Shown here: one piece after another, positions 61,194 to 64,000 of the stretch | How positions within the stretch are numbered: position 1 is the stretch's first letter | Layout of the letters: the number at the start of each line of letters is the position of its first letter | Assembly (NCBI GenBank): GCA_964567485.1 | Contig: CAZMMX010000005.1 | Location: 60,212-124,211, forward strand | Reading direction: 5' to 3' | Length of the DNA stretch: 64,000 nt | From: UBA1413 sp964567485 | GTDB taxonomy: Bacteria > Bacteroidota > Bacteroidia > Bacteroidales > Prolixibacteraceae | The notes under the pieces: generated by a model | Told to the model about the DNA's origin: nothing | What the model saw: only the letters and a program-made list of their open reading frames with translations | Database searches by the model: none | Program-made: the position numbers and the translations under genes

Positions 61194-61769
61194 ATGGAAA
61201 AAAAACTAAAGAAAGAACAGGAAGAATCAACCCTCCCTTCAGGTGAAGGAAATCATCTGGAGTGGTTTGCCCGGGGAGAGTGGAAACAGGGATGGAGTGC
61301 CATTCCCGACGAGAGTATCGACCAGGCGGAATTCTCCGGCAGCTACACACAACTTCCCGACAGGTGGAACAAGGCTTTTGCCTTTTTGGCGCAGCACGAC
61401 CTGACATCCCTGGCCCCCGGCCGCTATGAACTGGAAGAAGAGGCTGCCCTTTTCGCCAGCGTCAGTGATTATGTCACTAAAAACGAGGAGGACGTCCTTT
61501 ACGAAGCCCACCGGAAATATGCCGATATCCAGGTAGTCCTCGCCGGAGAGGAAAAAATCGGCGTGGTTCCGCTGGCCGCCACCACTCCTGTTGGTCTGTT
61601 CAACGAAGAAAAAGATATCATCTTCCTGACGGCGGCCCATGACCACTTCCGGAGGGCCACACCCGGCAGATTCTTCATCTTTTTCCCCGGCGACGCGCAC
61701 CAACCCGGGGTGAAAATCGGGGAAAACACCATGGTCCGGAAAATCGTAATCAAGGTGAGGCTTACCTGA
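61194..61769 (+). CDS. YhcH/YjgK/YiaL-family (DUF386) sugar-metabolism protein
   Basis: A 191-residue cytoplasmic cupin-like protein of the YhcH/YjgK/YiaL family; members act in sialic acid or L-xylulose pathways, possibly as anomerases. VLYEAHRKYADIQVVLAGEEKIGV carries the conserved His-x-Lys-x-x-Asp-Gln/Leu-type segment, and FFIFFPGDAHQPGVKIGE the second conserved His region. The first 35 residues are charged and unconserved. I chose ATG 61194 over a TTG at 61152. It lies between the sulfatase and the oxidoreductase genes. Confidence 0.85.
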   Translation: MEKKLKKEQEESTLPSGEGNHLEWFARGEWKQGWSAIPDESIDQAEFSGSYTQLPDRWNKAFAFLAQHDLTSLAPGRYELEEEAALFASVSDYVTKNEEDVLYEAHRKYADIQVVLAGEEKIGVVPLAATTPVGLFNEEKDIIFLTAAHDHFRRATPGRFFIFFPGDAHQPGVKIGENTMVRKIVIKVRLT

Positions 61770-61893
61770 CCGGACTGACCGGAAAACCGTGGAAATAAGA
61801 GTAAAATCCAAAATACAGGCCTTTTGAGGGAGCGATAAGTGTGAATCCTGCACCGATACATTGTATAAAATTGTAGATTTAAGGCAAAAAAGT

Positions 61894-63192
61894 ATGCAAG
61901 ACTTGTCAAGACGCCGATTTCTTCAGACCACCATGGCGGGCACAGCAGCCCTGGCCGCATTTCCGTGGCTGAACAGTTATGGCTACAGTCCGAACAACAC
62001 CATCAGAATGGGGTTTATCGGTCTGGGTCAGCAGACCAACAATCTGATCGGGGGTTTCAACAAAATTCCCGGGGTTCAGATCGTGGCCGGTGCCGATGTT
62101 TACGACATCAAACGGCAGCGGTTTGAGCATAGGGTTAAGGCGTTCCACCAGGCGAAAAACCTGAAGGCCGAAGTTTTCACCTGCAAGGATTACCGGGAGA
62201 TCCTCGACCGGAAGGATATCGATGCGGTGGTGATTGCGACGCCCGATCACTGGCACGCCCTGATAGCCCTTGACACCTGCAGCGCCGGTAAGGACATCTA
62301 CCAGGAGAAACCCATCACCTTTACCATAAAGGAGGGAATCAAGGTGGCGGCAGCCGTCAGGAAAAATCATGTGATCTTTGCTACCGGCAGCCAGCAGCGT
62401 TCCGACCACAACTATCAACATGCCGTGAACATGGTCCACCGCGAAGCCATCGGGAAACTGCGGAAAGTCTCCGCCTATGTGGGTCCGGGACCCGATCCCT
62501 ATAACCTTCCCGAAGAGCAGATTCCAGCAGGCCTTGACTGGCAACAGTGGCTGGGGCCCCTGAAGCCTGTCCACTATAATTCTGCCCTCAACCCGCCCAT
62601 CTCCCTCGATCCCCGGCAGGATGAGACTTACTGGGCCCGCTGGCGTTACTTCAAGGAGACAGGTGGAGGGTTTGTCTGCGACTGGGGTGCCCACAATTTC
62701 GACATCGGGCAGTGGGGCCTCGCCAAAGACCACAGCGGCCCCGTGAAGATCATCCCCCCCGGATACCAGGGCACCCAACACCTCACCTTCGTGTACGACA
62801 ACGGCCTGGAGATGATCAATGAGCCTTATGACGACAAAAAAACCCTGGGGATCAAATTCTGGGGCAGCGACGGCTGGATAGAGGTCTCCCGCGGAAGCAT
62901 CGCCGCCTCCGATAATGCCCTGCTCCCATCAAAGGAGGAAGTGGCAGAAGCCGGAAAATACGAAGACAGTCCGCTCCACATTATCGACTTTATCCAGTCG
63001 GTAAAATCACGCCGCGATCCCATCGCCCCTGTGGAAGTAGGCCAACGTACGGCCACTGTCAGCATCCTGGGAACCATCGCCCTGGAACTGAGAAGACCCA
63101 TCCACTGGTCCCCTGAGCTTCAGTATTTCATTAACGATCCCGAAGCCGGAAAGTATTTCCACAGACCCTACGAAAATGGTTACCATTTATAA
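61894..63192 (+). CDS. Tat-exported Gfo/Idh/MocA-family oxidoreductase
   Basis: A 432-residue periplasmic NAD(P)-dependent sugar oxidoreductase. The N-terminus MQDLSRRRFLQTTMAGTAALAAF is a twin-arginine signal. The Rossmann motif follows (MGFIGLGQQTNNLIGGF), then VVIATPDHWHALIALD and the catalytic Lys in YQEKPITFT near residue 137; GGGFVCDWGAHNFDIGQWGL holds the active-site His/Asp pair typical of the family. Tat export suggests the cofactor is bound before transport. It precedes a ThuA-type gene by 11 bases. Confidence 0.93.
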   Translation: MQDLSRRRFLQTTMAGTAALAAFPWLNSYGYSPNNTIRMGFIGLGQQTNNLIGGFNKIPGVQIVAGADVYDIKRQRFEHRVKAFHQAKNLKAEVFTCKDYREILDRKDIDAVVIATPDHWHALIALDTCSAGKDIYQEKPITFTIKEGIKVAAAVRKNHVIFATGSQQRSDHNYQHAVNMVHREAIGKLRKVSAYVGPGPDPYNLPEEQIPAGLDWQQWLGPLKPVHYNSALNPPISLDPRQDETYWARWRYFKETGGGFVCDWGAHNFDIGQWGLAKDHSGPVKIIPPGYQGTQHLTFVYDNGLEMINEPYDDKKTLGIKFWGSDGWIEVSRGSIAASDNALLPSKEEVAEAGKYEDSPLHIIDFIQSVKSRRDPIAPVEVGQRTATVSILGTIALELRRPIHWSPELQYFINDPEAGKYFHRPYENGYHL

Positions 63193-63203
63193 ATAAGTCC
63201 AAC

Positions 63204-64000
63204 ATGATGAAGTCATTATCCAGAAGAAGGTTTGTCGGAACCACCCTGGCAGCCGGCACAGGAACCCTTCTCTATACCTCCACCTTATCCTCAAAACTCA
63301 TGGCCCAATCTGGAGAAATTCCGAATAATCCTTCCCTGAAGGGGAAGAAAGTGCTTTATGTGTACGGCGGATGGGAAGGCCACGATCCAAAACCTTCGGT
63401 TGACCTCTTTGTGCCGTGGATGCGGTCGGAAGGTGCTGAAGTAGTGGTTTCCGACACCCTCGACAGTTATCTCGATGCAAAACTGATGGAATCACGTGAC
63501 CTGATCGTCCAGATCTGGACCATGGGGACCATCACCAATGAGCAGGAGGCCGGACTACTGAAGGCGGTGAAAAACGGGGCCGGACTGGCGGGATGGCACG
63601 GGGGAACCGGAGACTCCTTCCGGAACAATGTGGAGTTCCAGTTCATGGTCGGCGGACAGTGGGTCGCCCACCCCGGCGGGGTTATTGACTATTCGGTAGA
63701 GATCACCAACCACGAGGATCCCGTGACCAAAGGGCTCAAAGATTTCAACATGCACTCGGAACAGTACTACATGCACATCGATCCCAATGTCAAGGTACTG
63801 GCCACCACCACCTTCAACGGAGACCACGCCCCCTGGATCAATGGCTGCGTCATGCCCGTGGTGTGGAAGAAGTACTACGGCAGGGGAAGGGTGTTTTACT
63901 CGTCGCTGGGGCATGTTATCGGAGATTTCAAAGGCCCTGAGGTGCTGGAGATCCAGAAAAGAGGGATCCGCTGGGCCGCCGAAAGCAAATACCACCCCGC
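63204..64000 (+). CDS. Tat-exported ThuA-like (trehalose-utilisation family) protein, partial
   Basis: Runs off the right edge; about 265 residues are visible. A twin-arginine signal (MKSLSRRRFVGTTLAAGTGTLLY) precedes a ThuA-like flavodoxin/glutamine-amidotransferase fold: GKKVLYVYGGWEGHDP, GAGLAGWHGGTGDSFRNN, VGGQWVAHPGG, ITNHEDPVTKGL and GRGRVFYSSLGHV. ThuA proteins work with Gfo/Idh oxidoreductases on 3-keto-sugars or related substrates, which fits the preceding gene. ATGs at 63204 and 63207 are both possible. Confidence 0.9.
   Translation, partial: MMKSLSRRRFVGTTLAAGTGTLLYTSTLSSKLMAQSGEIPNNPSLKGKKVLYVYGGWEGHDPKPSVDLFVPWMRSEGAEVVVSDTLDSYLDAKLMESRDLIVQIWTMGTITNEQEAGLLKAVKNGAGLAGWHGGTGDSFRNNVEFQFMVGGQWVAHPGGVIDYSVEITNHEDPVTKGLKDFNMHSEQYYMHIDPNVKVLATTTFNGDHAPWINGCVMPVVWKKYYGRGRVFYSSLGHVIGDFKGPEVLEIQKRGIRWAAESKYHP

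Noticed and set aside
1..64000. CRISPR arrays, prophage, insertion sequences or rRNA
   Set aside because: No regular spacer repeats, transposase/integrase genes or rRNA sequence were seen on either strand.

Overview
The window is a gene-dense chromosomal segment of a Bacteroidota bacterium, most likely an environmental Bacteroidales/Marinilabiliales-type lineage. The evidence is a porP-gldK-gldL-gldM-gldN type IX secretion operon, a secreted peptidase ending in a T9SS sorting domain, a TonB receptor paired with a DUF4249 lipoprotein, mutA/mutB methylmalonyl-CoA mutase, a GH92 mannosidase, Tat-exported sugar enzymes, and promoters of the Bacteroidota type (TAnnTTTG -7 box) upstream of many genes. 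I see no prophage, insertion sequence, CRISPR array or rRNA.

Layout. 1-6041 (minus strand): a GT9 glycosyltransferase cut by the window edge, atpC-atpD without the rest of the ATP synthase, a polyprenyl synthetase and an RND/MMPL exporter. 6148-10147 (plus): fused trehalose-6-P synthase/phosphatase and a GH15 hydrolase. 10194-10308: a strong terminator and tRNA-Arg(CCT). 10478-12586 (minus): ECF sigma factor, zinc-finger anti-sigma and two Spy/CpxP-like periplasmic proteins. 12769-16813 (plus): mutA-mutB. 16971-20865 (plus): TPR protein, acyl-CoA ligase and a Tat-exported TIM-barrel sugar isomerase. 21052-25214 (minus): GH92 and a CPA1 antiporter. 25366-31271: yidD, a DPE2-like glucanotransferase (minus) and a metal ABC importer.

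31345-42238 (minus): topA, a ureohydrolase-fold protein that has lost its metal ligands, porP, gldK, gldL, gldM, gldN, a terminator, then a second gldK-like gene. 42360-47087: PBP1A, a tail-anchored orphan protein, rlmN and an FNR-like reductase. 47256-51716 (plus): a ROK repressor, an unusual NagB-like/PIG-L-like fusion and a zinc-less ROK kinase, apparently a sugar (amino-sugar?) module. 51713-55270 (minus): FMN-binding protein, M1 aminopeptidase with T9SS sorting tail, ROK glucokinase. 55597-59002 (minus): DUF4249 lipoprotein and TonB receptor. 59569-64000 (plus): sulfatase, YhcH-family protein, Gfo/Idh/MocA oxidoreductase and a partial ThuA protein, a glycan-use cluster.

The genes combine cell-envelope export (T9SS, RND, PBP1A, YidD), storage and stress sugar metabolism (trehalose, starch-type glucan) and scavenging of external glycans (GH92, sulfatase, TonB/DUF4249, ROK regulators). 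The least explained items are the ROK/NagB-like/ROK cluster with altered active-site residues, the metal-ligand-less ureohydrolase beside the T9SS genes, the second GldK, and two sets of repeated regulatory-looking elements (23468-23560 and 59216-59376). Start codons were chosen by me from homology-type reasoning, leader position and promoter position; functions are inferred from motifs seen by eye, without database searches.
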